Below the pieces are notes generated by a model. The model was not told where the DNA came from, searched no databases, and worked only from the letters and a program-made list of their open reading frames with translations. 64,000 nucleotides of DNA from an uncultured Hoeflea sp. (GTDB lineage: Bacteria; Pseudomonadota; Alphaproteobacteria; Rhizobiales; Rhizobiaceae), in contig NZ_CANMVK010000002.1 in NCBI RefSeq assembly GCF_947501405.1, positions 248,001-312,000 of the forward strand, in the 5' to 3' direction. The position numbers were made by a program, and so were the translations under genes. This document shows, in pieces, positions 34,501 through 42,696 of this stretch. Position 1 is the stretch's first letter, and the number at the start of each line of letters is the position of its first letter.

Positions 34501-35536
34501 CGCAGCCGACACCATGGCTCAACCGGCGAACGCGCCGGAAACCGCTTCCGGCTTGCCGCCCGCCACTTCGCTCGAAGAGACCGCGGCGATCGCCCCGGCG
34601 CAATCACCGGCCGCGCCTGCGCAAGCGCCCGCTGAGGCCGCAAGCACCGAACCTGCCGCAAATACGGTGCTGATGGCCGAACTCGACGCGCTGCCCGAAG
34701 GTGCAGCCTCCGCGGCGCTCAAGGCGGCCGCCGCCGGCTCCAATCCGCTCGCCCTCTACGAGATCGGCGCTCGCTTTACCGAAGGCCGCGGCGTCGAGAT
34801 CGATCTCGTCCGCGCAGCCAGCTGGTACCAGCGCGCCGCCGATATGGGTCATGCGCCCTCGCAGTACCGGATCGCCAATTTCTATGAGAAGGGCAGCGGT
34901 GTTGATCGCAATCTTGATGCCGCCAAGAAGTGGTACCAGATGGCCGCCGAACAGGGCAACGCCAGCGCCATGCACAATCTCGCAGTGCTCTACGCAACCG
35001 CCGGAGCCGCTCCCGATTTCGCCAGCGCCTCCAGTTGGTTCGAGCGGGCAGCCGAGGTCGGTGTCCGCGACAGCCAGGTCAACCTCGCCATTCTCTACGC
35101 ACGTGGCGACGGCGTGACCCGCGATCTGGTCCAGTCCTACAAATGGTTCGCCATCGCCGCCAATGACGGTGACAAGGATGCCGCGGTGAAGCGCGACGAG
35201 GTGTTCAATGCGCTGCGCCCCGAGCAGGCGGAAGCCGCCCGCGCCGCGGTCGCTGAATGGACCGCGCAACCGGTCAGCCCGGACGCCAATGCGGTCGAAG
35301 TGCCGGCTGCCTGGTCCGGCGACAGCACCGAGACCGCTGCGGTTGACATGAGCAAGGCCGTCCGCAACATCCAGGCGATCCTCAACAACAATGGATTTGA
35401 CGCCGGCAAGCCCGATGGTGTGATGGGCAAGCGCACGACTGCCGCCATCAAGGCCTTCCAGACCTCGATCGGCATGGAACCCACCGGTGAGATCGACGAC
35501 CGCCTGGTCAAGGAACTGCTGGAGCGCAACGGCTGA
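31526..35536 (+). CDS. podJ: Polar localisation factor PodJ
   Basis: A 1336-residue polarity scaffold. The cytoplasmic part (about 1-900) is dominated by coiled-coil heptads with recurrent LEARLADIADRLD-like units, then a Gly/Pro-rich linker (GTGPGFGPGFGQGG) and an acidic stretch. One TM helix (about 905-925, ILLAAGAVLLAVMSFPLVSGLF) leads to a Pro/Ala-rich periplasmic linker, four or five Sel1 repeats (about 1065-1235; YEIGARFTEGRGVEIDLVRAASWYQRAADMGH split over the first) and a peptidoglycan-binding domain at the end (LNNNGFDAGKPDGVMGKRTTAAIKAFQ). This order is that of PodJ from Rhizobium, Agrobacterium and Caulobacter, which marks the new/old pole and recruits division and growth factors. 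ATG 31526 is preferred to a start 99 bp upstream. Confidence 0.92.
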   Translation: MNGSRSYSGHHGTGESSLDALNRTIEGLEARIEGMLGRGGQGAGQAAGYGAGASPHQPAASGPGADLLEGIRARKRALANASRPEAAQPAAGRSQYYSAQPSAPRPAQPSAAAHTAPSRQPRASELSETLVREMAALRNEMSELRSEARQQALPDDLRSDLAGISAAIDALGTQDPGTDSLRLELDSMRAMIDRMAREDSVRSLESRWQAMEEQVSGLDVGGLREELINLAYRVDDIRAALSTRPQTCQSQAIETKIAELSGSIEAMSRQLGDADSQTPRQLEQIGDRLDEISRAIAAIPAPAAPAAFELDLAPFERLEARLASVSQKIDEMEPAGGTSEIGGRIEHLAARVAQLADEEAVARIDARIERLQTLVEEGGRHAGMPELSGHLADISGKIEALDARGIDSSLLSRLDDLATQIDKLSAVQPQESVVPEAVIGRLEALIGRAEQTASLNVDPLPGLETLDARLTDIASKLQQAEVSAAGYAMQPSAGLENVEAQLAEISARLDRPSDTAPQAIPGIENLEARLADIADRLDTSSVAAGPGEDTLRGLEDQIANLSQLISSAPQTQASDVFDERFASIEEHLATSDEFIVEAARQAAEAALSAYSGQAGAQQSPQSIANIEVITALADDLKALETLSRKTDDRTMRAFEAVQDTLLKIAGRLEKLDAMPATAGLADMREAVADARSSIEAAMPQASVDPLDAAMQHDGAMDPGSEPGTGPGFGPGFGQGGFDARPAHSPSEAAALAAAYAEREAAEQVDQTDAPAESASEKSFLSGLAARIRPGKEPQQKPAAEPQFTNSDAPPLDPSMELDPSTANMPLEPGSGAPDINRILQKVREAQAAERQRGGSGEDGSDKAEFLASARRAAMAAAAEVETIGKKGKGASSGGLLAVLKSRRRPILLAAGAVLLAVMSFPLVSGLFSGGDSDVVAVDPVLDQPAIIEPAAPVVEPLDAPIPQTALSVGQGDEAIADARLPEVRVIEPGSNPAADTMAQPANAPETASGLPPATSLEETAAIAPAQSPAAPAQAPAEAASTEPAANTVLMAELDALPEGAASAALKAAAAGSNPLALYEIGARFTEGRGVEIDLVRAASWYQRAADMGHAPSQYRIANFYEKGSGVDRNLDAAKKWYQMAAEQGNASAMHNLAVLYATAGAAPDFASASSWFERAAEVGVRDSQVNLAILYARGDGVTRDLVQSYKWFAIAANDGDKDAAVKRDEVFNALRPEQAEAARAAVAEWTAQPVSPDANAVEVPAAWSGDSTETAAVDMSKAVRNIQAILNNNGFDAGKPDGVMGKRTTAAIKAFQTSIGMEPTGEIDDRLVKELLERNG

Positions 35537-36077
35537 TCGCGCATGCAGGCTTTCGATCCGGTTCCCCGGTCTGTTTGCGAACGTGTAGCAGCCCCCCGCA
35601 CACCCGGATTTGCCGCCGTCATCCAAACCGGCGCGCCCTCGTGCGGTGCTTTGCATGATGTGTTTGCAACCCCGCCCGCTCCGCCCGGGCGTGATTTGCG
35701 GCCGGGCCATTTGACACACAGGATTGAAACGCGCAAAACCGTTTTGCCGGGCTTTGTCCGGCGTGTGTGAGCCTGGGTCAGGACTCATTCATTTGATTGA
35801 AATGGCGCTACAAATGCCACGCCAACGCACCGATAAGTGTTATAATCGGGACCCTGTCCCGCCAGCGGCATTCGGCGCTGTGTATTGGAGCCGTGTTTGT
35901 GGTCCATGGGAAGAAGGCGAGGCCGTGTCATCACGGCGCCGCTGGCGTTTGCAAACCGTTGGGTTGCGTGGCGATTGACCGCGCAAGCCCGCGGTGCAAT
36001 GCCCATGCCGTTTCCGGAAGGTGGACGAGTTCGGGCCCTGACCCAATCTCCAAGCCGTTCACGTCCGGGGGCGTAAG
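35537..36077. other. Long intergenic region with an extended -10 promoter
   Basis: A 541-bp gap after podJ. An extended -10, TGT-TATAAT (35838-35846), on the + strand would start a transcript near 35852 with a leader of about 225 bases before the exporter gene; I see no good -35. Short frames in the gap look like noise (Pro/Arg/Cys-rich). No terminator with a T-run follows podJ. Confidence 0.45.
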
Positions 36078-37004
36078 GTGAGCATCTACCTGCCGATCGC
36101 TGAACTGTCGGTCAATATCTTCGTCATCCTCGGGATGGGCGCGGCCGTGGGGTTCCTTTCGGGCATGTTCGGCGTGGGTGGCGGGTTTCTGATCACACCG
36201 CTGCTGATCTTTTACAACATCCCCCCCGCCGTTGCCGTGGCCACCGGGGCCAACCAGGTTGTCGCCTCCTCGATCTCCGGCGCATTGGCCCATTTCCGGC
36301 GCGGCACGCTCGACATCAAACTCGGGCTGGTGCTGCTTGTAGGCGGTTTGATTGGCGCTACCGTCGGCATCCAGATATTCTCGATGCTGCGCCGCATGGG
36401 CCAGCTCGATCTGATCATTTCGCTGCTCTACGTCATCTTTCTGGGGTCGGTGGGCAGCCTGATGCTGTGGGAAAGCATCAACTCGATCCGGCGGGCGGCC
36501 AAGAACGACCCGGTTCCGCTGCGCAAACCCGGTCAGCACAACTGGGTGCACCGACTGCCATTCAAGATGCGGTTCAAACGCTCCAAGCTCTATCTCAGTG
36601 TCATCCCGGTTATCTTTCTGGGCTTCGCCATCGGCATCCTGACATCGGTGATGGGCGTGGGCGGCGGCTTCATCATGGTGCCGGCCATGATCTATCTGCT
36701 GCGCATCCCCACCAATGTGGTGATCGGCACCTCGCTGTTTCAGATTATCTTCGTCACAGCCTTCACCACCGTGGTGCAGGCCGCCACCAACTACTCCGTT
36801 GATATCGTGCTGGCCTGGCTGTTGATGATCGCCGGCGTCATCGGCGCCCAATATGGTGTGCGCGTCGGTCAGAAAATGCGTGGCGAACAATTGCGCGCCG
36901 GGCTGGCGCTGCTCGTCCTCGCCGTCGGCATCCGCCTCGGCTTCGACCTGGTGCTGCCGCCCGACGAGATCTATTCGGTTGTCAGCGGGAGCTTCGGGTT
37001 CTGA
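36078..37004 (+). CDS. TauE/SafE (TSUP) family sulfite/anion exporter
   Basis: A 308-residue inner-membrane exporter with eight or so TM segments and an internal duplication: GFLSGMFGVGGGFLITPLLIF in the first half and GILTSVMGVGGGFIMVPAMIYLL in the second, each with the family glycine motif. A basic cytoplasmic loop (about 135-165) separates the halves. The start is GTG 36078. The stop shares one base with the ATG of the TIGR02186 protein, so the two are translationally coupled. The transported anion (sulfite, sulfoacetate, other) is unknown. Confidence 0.88.
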   Translation: MSIYLPIAELSVNIFVILGMGAAVGFLSGMFGVGGGFLITPLLIFYNIPPAVAVATGANQVVASSISGALAHFRRGTLDIKLGLVLLVGGLIGATVGIQIFSMLRRMGQLDLIISLLYVIFLGSVGSLMLWESINSIRRAAKNDPVPLRKPGQHNWVHRLPFKMRFKRSKLYLSVIPVIFLGFAIGILTSVMGVGGGFIMVPAMIYLLRIPTNVVIGTSLFQIIFVTAFTTVVQAATNYSVDIVLAWLLMIAGVIGAQYGVRVGQKMRGEQLRAGLALLVLAVGIRLGFDLVLPPDEIYSVVSGSFGF

Positions 37005-37810
37005 TGCGCGCGTTTGCCATCATACCGGTTCTCGCGGCCTTTTTCTGCGCGCCTGCTTTAGCGCAACTGGCCGATCCCAGCGTGACCATCAATGACAAGT
37101 TCTCCGAACGCATTGATATCGGCATCTCCACCAACGAGATCGCCATCGCCTCCGATTTTTCCGGCGCCGACATCACGGTGTTCGGCGCCATTGACGGTGC
37201 GGACGAATTGCTCCTGGCCACCTTCGCCTATGATGTGGTGGTGGCGCTTGAAGGGCCGCGCCAATCCACCACCGTGCGCCGCAAGGAGCGGGTTGCCGGT
37301 ATCTGGGTCAACCGCCATTCGATCCGCTTCGAACCGATCCCCGCGTCCTATTCGATGTCTTCCACCCGGCCGCTGCCGAACATCGCCAATCTGATGGAAC
37401 TGGCCTCGCGTGACATCGGTATCAACAACATCCGTCTGGTGCCAACCGGCGGAGTCGGCGACGGATCCCGGTTGACGGAATTCCGCGACGCGCTGCGCCG
37501 GATCAAGCAGACCAGCGGGCTCTATCAGCGCGATCCCACCGGCGTTCAGTTCATCTCCAAGGCGCTGTTTCGCGCCTCGGTGCGGCTGCCCGCCAACATT
37601 CCCGTGGGTCAGCACACGGTGCGCGCGGTGCTTTACAAGAACAACCAGTTCGTCATGGAAAAGGTGATCCCGCTGCGCGTCGTCAAGACCGGCCTCGAGC
37701 AGTTCATCTTCAATCTCGCCCATGTCCATTCACTGGCCTATGGTCTGATTGCGGTGTTGATCGCCACCATTACCGGCTGGCTCGGCAGCGTGATCTTCCG
37801 GAAGGATTGA
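37004..37810 (+). CDS. TIGR02186 family periplasmic/membrane protein
   Basis: A 268-residue protein with a cleavable signal peptide (MRAFAIIPVLAAFFCAPALAQ), a beta-rich periplasmic domain (ITVFGAIDGADELL, DVVVALEGPRQSTTVRRKERVAGIWVNR, FRASVRLPANIPVGQHTVRAVLYK) and a C-terminal TM anchor (LAYGLIAVLIATITGWLGSVIF). This family of alphaproteobacterial proteins, as I recall it, is repeatedly found next to TSUP exporters, as here with a one-base overlap. It may be the exporter's periplasmic accessory; no biochemical role is known to me. Confidence 0.85.
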   Translation: MRAFAIIPVLAAFFCAPALAQLADPSVTINDKFSERIDIGISTNEIAIASDFSGADITVFGAIDGADELLLATFAYDVVVALEGPRQSTTVRRKERVAGIWVNRHSIRFEPIPASYSMSSTRPLPNIANLMELASRDIGINNIRLVPTGGVGDGSRLTEFRDALRRIKQTSGLYQRDPTGVQFISKALFRASVRLPANIPVGQHTVRAVLYKNNQFVMEKVIPLRVVKTGLEQFIFNLAHVHSLAYGLIAVLIATITGWLGSVIFRKD

Positions 37811-37821
37811 CGGGCCGGATC

Positions 37822-38277
37822 ATGAACGACGCCACCGAACATCGTCGCGCTGCCGCCACCGCCTGGTTTCTCGCAGGCCTTGGTGCTCTTCCCTTTGTCG
37901 TGATGGCACTCGCCCAGGTCTCGATGCCGGATTTCGCCACAGCGCATATGGGCGGGGAAACAGCGTTTCTCGCCTATGGCGCGGTAATCCTGTCCTTCAT
38001 GGGCGGCGTGCGCTGGGGTGCGGCCTTGTCGCCGGCCGCCTTGCCGGTGGCAGGTGAGCGCATGATCCTCAGCGTAGCACCATCGCTTGCCGCCTGGCTT
38101 GCGCTGCTGATTGAACGGCCCTGGTCGCTGCTGTTGCTGCTCGCCGGTTTTGCGCTTCAGGGCGCGTGGGACGTAATGAGCGCCCGCAACGGCGATCTGC
38201 CGTCCTGGTTCGGGCGATTGCGGCTCGTCATCAGTGCCATTGTCGCTGTCTCGATCCTGGTAGTCCTGCTGGCCTGA
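37822..38277 (+). CDS. DUF3429 family membrane protein
   Basis: A 151-residue protein with four hydrophobic segments (AAATAWFLAGLGALPFVVMALAQ; AFLAYGAVILSFMGGVRWGAAL; SLAAWLALLIERPWSLLLLLAGFAL; LRLVISAIVAVSILVVLLA). The motif FLAYGAVILSFMGGVRWG is typical of DUF3429, whose function is unknown. It lies 11 bp after the TIGR02186 gene and so probably closes the exporter operon. It is convergent with pdeM. Confidence 0.8.
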   Translation: MNDATEHRRAAATAWFLAGLGALPFVVMALAQVSMPDFATAHMGGETAFLAYGAVILSFMGGVRWGAALSPAALPVAGERMILSVAPSLAAWLALLIERPWSLLLLLAGFALQGAWDVMSARNGDLPSWFGRLRLVISAIVAVSILVVLLA

Positions 38278-38305
38278 GCCGTGACCATGCGATGGGTTTG
38301 CCGGC

Positions 38306-39040
38306 TCAGCCGTTCATGCGATGAAACGCCACGGAGTAGATCCGCTCGCGGCCCAGCAGATGCGCCACCAGTTGCTGGCGATCAAAAAGCCCGCGCATCG
38401 CCGGATGCCGCAGTTCCAGCCCGCCCGTGGTTGAGCCGAAGGCCGGCATCAGCAACCGCCTGCCGTCGCTGGCAAAACAGGCCCGCCGCACCGCCTTGCA
38501 GCGCCGCACCACCCGGGCCGCCGGATGCAGATGTCCGGCGATCTCGCCATCGGCGCTACCTGTCACAGGTTCATGCCGGAACACCAGGCTTTCCAGATGC
38601 AATTCCCGCACCCAGGCCCCGTCAAGGCCGGACGGACGGTCGGGATCGTGATTGCCCTCGATCCAGGTCCAGTCGCGGCCCTGCTGCAGCTCTTTCAACG
38701 CTTCGCGATAGGTCTCGGGCAGCATCTGCGAGCCGACCCGGTCGTGAAAACTGTCACCCAGGCTGATCACCATGCGCGGATCGTAGCGCGAGATCAGCGC
38801 AGCCAGCCGGGCAAGCGTCGCGGCGGTATCATAGGGCGGCAGCATCATGCCGCGCCGGGCGAACGCCGCGCCTTTTTCCAGATGCAGATCGGAGACCACC
38901 AGCACACCGCTGTCGGGCAAGACCATCACACCGGCGCAATCGCAGCACACGGCGGTGCCGTTGACCTCGAACTCCGCGGTTACCGGGCCAAGGTTGCCAT
39001 CATACTGGTTCAGCGCCGCATTTGCGCCCTGCATTGTCAT
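38306..39040 (-). CDS. pdeM: Ligase-associated DNA damage response endonuclease PdeM
   Basis: A 244-residue calcineurin-like metallophosphoesterase. The metal-binding motifs are complete: VVSDLHLEKGAAFARRG, ISLGDSFHD, WIEGNHD and GEIAGHLHPAARV. Its start lies 4 bp after the helicase stop, giving a helicase-pdeM operon that is divergent from the exonuclease-ligase pair. The family is defined by this neighbourhood and is proposed to process DNA ends with the ligase. ATG 39034 is an alternative start. Confidence 0.9.
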   Translation of the reverse strand: MTMQGANAALNQYDGNLGPVTAEFEVNGTAVCCDCAGVMVLPDSGVLVVSDLHLEKGAAFARRGMMLPPYDTAATLARLAALISRYDPRMVISLGDSFHDRVGSQMLPETYREALKELQQGRDWTWIEGNHDPDRPSGLDGAWVRELHLESLVFRHEPVTGSADGEIAGHLHPAARVVRRCKAVRRACFASDGRRLLMPAFGSTTGGLELRHPAMRGLFDRQQLVAHLLGRERIYSVAFHRMNG

Positions 39041-39044
39041 ATCC

Positions 39045-41576
39045 TCAATTGCCGGCTCTGGCCTCGGCCAGCAGATCTTCGGCGGCTTCGGCCAGTATGG
39101 TCTCGTGGGCCTCGCCAACCACCGGCTCGCGTCCGATCTCCAGCATCACCGGCACCGCCAGCGGCGAAATCCGGTCGAGTGCCCGGTGCCTGATATGGCC
39201 CTTGATTCGCTTGAGCATAGCGCCGAGCCGGTGGATATCCAAAAGCCCCGACGCCGCATCGGCGCGCGTCGCCTGCAACAGGATGTGGTCCGGTTCGTGG
39301 CTGCGCAGCACGTCATAGATCAGATCTGCCGAGACCGTGACCTGCCGCCCGGTTTTTTCCTTGCCGGGATGCCGCCGTTCGATCAGTCCGGAGATCACCG
39401 CACAATAGCGGAATGTGCGCTTGAGCAACCAGGATTCGTCGAGCCAGGCGTCAAGGTCGTCGCCCAGCATGTCCTCGTCGAACAATTGCCCGAGATCGAG
39501 ACGGCCTTCCGAGATCATTGCTCCCATGTCTTCAAGGCACCAGACCGCGAGTGAATAATCAGAGGCCACAAAGCCCAGCGGCCGGGCCCGCATCCGTTCC
39601 AGTCGCCGTGTCAGCAGCATGCCAAGCGTCTGATGCGCCATCCGGCCCTCGAACGGGTAAAGCACCATGAAAAACCGTTCAGCGCGCGGGAAGGTCTCGA
39701 TCAGAAGATCGTCGCGGCCGGGCAACAGCGACACATCCTTTTGAATGCGCAGCCAGTCGGACACCTGGTCCGGCAGCGCGCCCCAGCTCGAGGGATCGGC
39801 GATCATGCCCCGTACCTTGTCGGCCAGATAGGTCGACAGCGGAAACTTTCCACCTGCGTAAGCCGGTACTTTCGGATCCTGGTCCCAGGCCTTTGACACC
39901 AGACACTCGTTTTCCCGAATGCCTTCGAACCGGAGTATCTTGCCCGAAAACAGGAACGTGTCGCCCTGGGTGAGTGCTTCGAGAAAATACTCCTCCACCT
40001 GTCCCAGCGGCGGCCCGCCGCGCGAGGCGGTGCGGCCGTTTTTGCGGCTTACCATGCGCACATTGAGCATTGGCGATTCCACGATGGTGCCGATGTTGAG
40101 CCGGTATTGCTGCGCCACCTGCGGGTTGGAAATGCGCCACAAACCGTCAGCACGCTGGCGGATCCGGGCGTAGCGTTCATAGCTCCTGAGCGCGTAACCG
40201 CCGGTGGCGACGAAGTCGATAATCTTGGAAAACCGGTTCCGGTCGAGATCCCGGTAAGGCGAAGCACTGATCACCTCGCGATAAAGGTCGTCGGCATCAA
40301 ACGGGGCCGCAGCGGCCATCCCCAGCACATGCTGGGCCAGCACATCAAGCGCTCCCGGCCCCATGGCGGGCGTGTCTTGCGCGCCGATGTAATTGGCGTC
40401 GATCGCCGCCTGGCATTCGAGCACCTCGAACCGGTTCGATGGCGTCAGGATGGCGCGGCTCGGCTCATCCATGCGGTGGTTGGCCCGGCCGATCCGCTGT
40501 GCCAGGCGGCTCGCGCCCTTGGGCGCGCCGATATGGACGACCAGATCGACATCGCCCCAGTCGATCCCCAGATCCAGCGTCGATGTGGCGACCACGGCGC
40601 GAAGCTCGTTACGGCCCATCGCCGCCTCGACCTTGCGCCGCTGCGCCGCATCCAGCGATCCGTGATGCAGCGCGATCGGCAGGCTGTCGTCATTGATCCG
40701 CCACAGCTCCTGGAACAGCAACTCCGCCTGGCTGCGGGTGTTGACGAAAACCAGCGTGGTGGTGTGATCCTTGATCGCTTCATAGAGATCGGGAATGGCG
40801 TAACGCGCCGAATGCCCGGACCAGGGAATGCGCTCGGAGGTCTCCAAAATGGTGATGATCGGGCTGGCCCCGCCCTCGACCTTGATCAACCCGGCCTGGT
40901 TTTCGCTGTCGGGCGATTGCGCGACCAGCCAGCGCTGCAATTCGGCCGGATCGGCCACGGTAGCCGACAGCCCGATGGTGCGCAGGCCCGGCGCCAGTTG
41001 CCTGAGCCGCGCCAGCGCCAGTGCCAGCAGATGCCCGCGCTTGGAGGCGATCAGCGAATGCAGCTCGTCGAAAATGACGAAGCGCAGATCCTTGAACAAT
41101 TGCTCCGCATGGGCGTTGGCAATCAGCAGCGACACCTGTTCGGGCGTCGTCAACAGGATGTCGGGCGGGTTGGTGCGCTGCCGCGCGCGTTTCGATTGCG
41201 GCGTATCCCCGGTTCGGGTCTCGATGCGGACCGGCAGCGCCATCTCGGTCACCGGACGATCGAGATTGCGCTCGATATCGACAGCCAGCGCCTTGAGCGG
41301 CGAAATGTAAAGCGTGTGCAGCGATCTGCCGCCCGCTGCCCCGGGCTTGTGTTTGCCGCGGGCGGCAAGCTCGGTCAGGCTCGGCAGAAATCCCGCCAAC
41401 GTCTTGCCTGCGCCTGTGGGGGCGATCAGCAGCATCGACCGGCCGGAGGCGGTTTCGCCAAGCAGCTCGAGTTGATGCGCGCGCGGCCGCCAGCCACGGC
41501 TTGCGAACCAGTTGACGAACGGTTCGGGCAGCTCAAAACCCGGTTGATCGGCGGTGGGCGGAGATTCGGTTTTCAC
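39045..41576 (-). CDS. Ligase-associated DEXH-box DNA helicase (Lhr-like)
   Basis: An 843-residue superfamily 2 helicase. RecA1 has LLIAPTGAGKTLAGFLP (Walker A), YISPLKALAVD (Ia), LLTTPEQV, FDELH (DEXH) and GLSATVAD (III); RecA2 has TLVFVNTRSQAE, ALHHGSLDAAQR, VVATSTLDLGIDWGDVDLVVHIGAP and QRIGRANHR (VI). A long Lhr-type C-terminal region follows. The start is uncertain: GTG 41576 gives a plausible N terminus (MKTESPPTADQPGFELPEPF), while TTGs upstream add atypical residues; none has a clear ribosome site. It belongs to the DNA-damage island with pdeM, the MBL exonuclease and the ATP-dependent ligase. Confidence 0.9.
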   Translation of the reverse strand: MKTESPPTADQPGFELPEPFVNWFASRGWRPRAHQLELLGETASGRSMLLIAPTGAGKTLAGFLPSLTELAARGKHKPGAAGGRSLHTLYISPLKALAVDIERNLDRPVTEMALPVRIETRTGDTPQSKRARQRTNPPDILLTTPEQVSLLIANAHAEQLFKDLRFVIFDELHSLIASKRGHLLALALARLRQLAPGLRTIGLSATVADPAELQRWLVAQSPDSENQAGLIKVEGGASPIITILETSERIPWSGHSARYAIPDLYEAIKDHTTTLVFVNTRSQAELLFQELWRINDDSLPIALHHGSLDAAQRRKVEAAMGRNELRAVVATSTLDLGIDWGDVDLVVHIGAPKGASRLAQRIGRANHRMDEPSRAILTPSNRFEVLECQAAIDANYIGAQDTPAMGPGALDVLAQHVLGMAAAAPFDADDLYREVISASPYRDLDRNRFSKIIDFVATGGYALRSYERYARIRQRADGLWRISNPQVAQQYRLNIGTIVESPMLNVRMVSRKNGRTASRGGPPLGQVEEYFLEALTQGDTFLFSGKILRFEGIRENECLVSKAWDQDPKVPAYAGGKFPLSTYLADKVRGMIADPSSWGALPDQVSDWLRIQKDVSLLPGRDDLLIETFPRAERFFMVLYPFEGRMAHQTLGMLLTRRLERMRARPLGFVASDYSLAVWCLEDMGAMISEGRLDLGQLFDEDMLGDDLDAWLDESWLLKRTFRYCAVISGLIERRHPGKEKTGRQVTVSADLIYDVLRSHEPDHILLQATRADAASGLLDIHRLGAMLKRIKGHIRHRALDRISPLAVPVMLEIGREPVVGEAHETILAEAAEDLLAEARAGN

Positions 41577-41682
41577 ATCGCCCAAGGTAGAGCGCCAAGC
41601 GACGCACTCCAAGCCAAAGTGCTGGTGAATTTTTCAGCCTCTTCCACCGCGGCCCTGCAGGCCCTACCTAAGGGCAATGTCG

Positions 41683-42693
41683 ATGCGGCCCGAAGACCTG
41701 CTGATTCCCCGCCGTGAAGGGCTCTATTGCCCGCCCGGCGACTTTTTCATTGATCCCGTTCGCCCCGTCGACCGGGCGCTGATCACCCACGGCCATGCCG
41801 ATCATGCCCGCGCCGGCCATGGGCACGTGCTGGCGACACCTGAAACACTTGACATCATGGCGATCCGCTATGGCGCCGGCCATGCCGCGGCCACTCAAGC
41901 GGCCGGGTTGGGCGAGGACATTAACATCAAGGATGTGCGCGTCCGCTTTCACCCGGCTGGTCATGTGCTCGGCTCGGCCCAGATTGCGGTTGAGGCCAAT
42001 GGCCTGCGCATCGTTGCCTCCGGCGACTACAAGCCAAGACCCGATCCCACTTGCGCCAATTTCGAACCGGTGGCCTGCGATGTCTTCATCACCGAAGCCA
42101 CCTTCGCGCTGCCGGTGTTCCGCCATCCCGATGCGGCGGGCGAAATCACCCGGCTTCTCAATTCCTTGCGGCGCAACCCGGACCGCGCGCACCTCGTGGG
42201 CGTCTATTCGCTCGGCAAGGCCCAACGGGTGATCCGGCTTATCCGCGACGCCGGCTACACCGAACCGCTGTTCATCCATGGCGCGCTGCAAAAGCTGTGC
42301 GACTACTATCAAAGCCAGGGCGTGGAACTGGGCGAATTGCGTCCCGCCACCGTGGAAGCAAGCGCCAAGGGCGATTTCGCCGGCGCCATCGTGCTCGGCC
42401 CGCCTTCGGCCTTTGGCGACAAATGGGCGCGGCGTTTTCCCGATCCGCTGATCAGCTTCGCCTCGGGCTGGATGCAAGTCCGCGCCCGCGCCCGCCAGCG
42501 CGGCGTCGAACTGCCGCTGGTGATCTCCGATCATGCCGATTGGGATGAACTTGCCGAGGCGATTTCGGCGGTGGCGCCGGGCGAGGTCTGGGTCACCCAT
42601 GGCCGCGAGGAAGCGCTGGTGCGCTGGTGCGAAATGCAGGGGATCCCGGCAAAACCGTTGCATCTGGTCGGCTACGAAGACGAGGGGGACTGA
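41683..42693 (+). CDS. Ligase-associated DNA exonuclease (metallo-beta-lactamase fold)
   Basis: A 336-residue MBL/beta-CASP-type nuclease. The metal site is HGHADHA (residues 36-42 from this start), with FHPAGHVLGSAQIAV, VASGDYKPRPDPTC, EATFALPVFRHP and ISDHADWDEL completing the core. ATG 41683 is preferred to ATG 41677 because AGGG at 41671-41674 is then 8 bp away rather than 2. It is divergent from the helicase and immediately precedes the ligase gene. Confidence 0.9.
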   Translation: MRPEDLLIPRREGLYCPPGDFFIDPVRPVDRALITHGHADHARAGHGHVLATPETLDIMAIRYGAGHAAATQAAGLGEDINIKDVRVRFHPAGHVLGSAQIAVEANGLRIVASGDYKPRPDPTCANFEPVACDVFITEATFALPVFRHPDAAGEITRLLNSLRRNPDRAHLVGVYSLGKAQRVIRLIRDAGYTEPLFIHGALQKLCDYYQSQGVELGELRPATVEASAKGDFAGAIVLGPPSAFGDKWARRFPDPLISFASGWMQVRARARQRGVELPLVISDHADWDELAEAISAVAPGEVWVTHGREEALVRWCEMQGIPAKPLHLVGYEDEGD

Positions 42694-42696
42694 GCT

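Noticed and set aside
35543-35770. Short + strand frame after podJ
   Set aside because: No ribosome site or family-like features; Pro/Cys/Arg-rich composition suggests chance.
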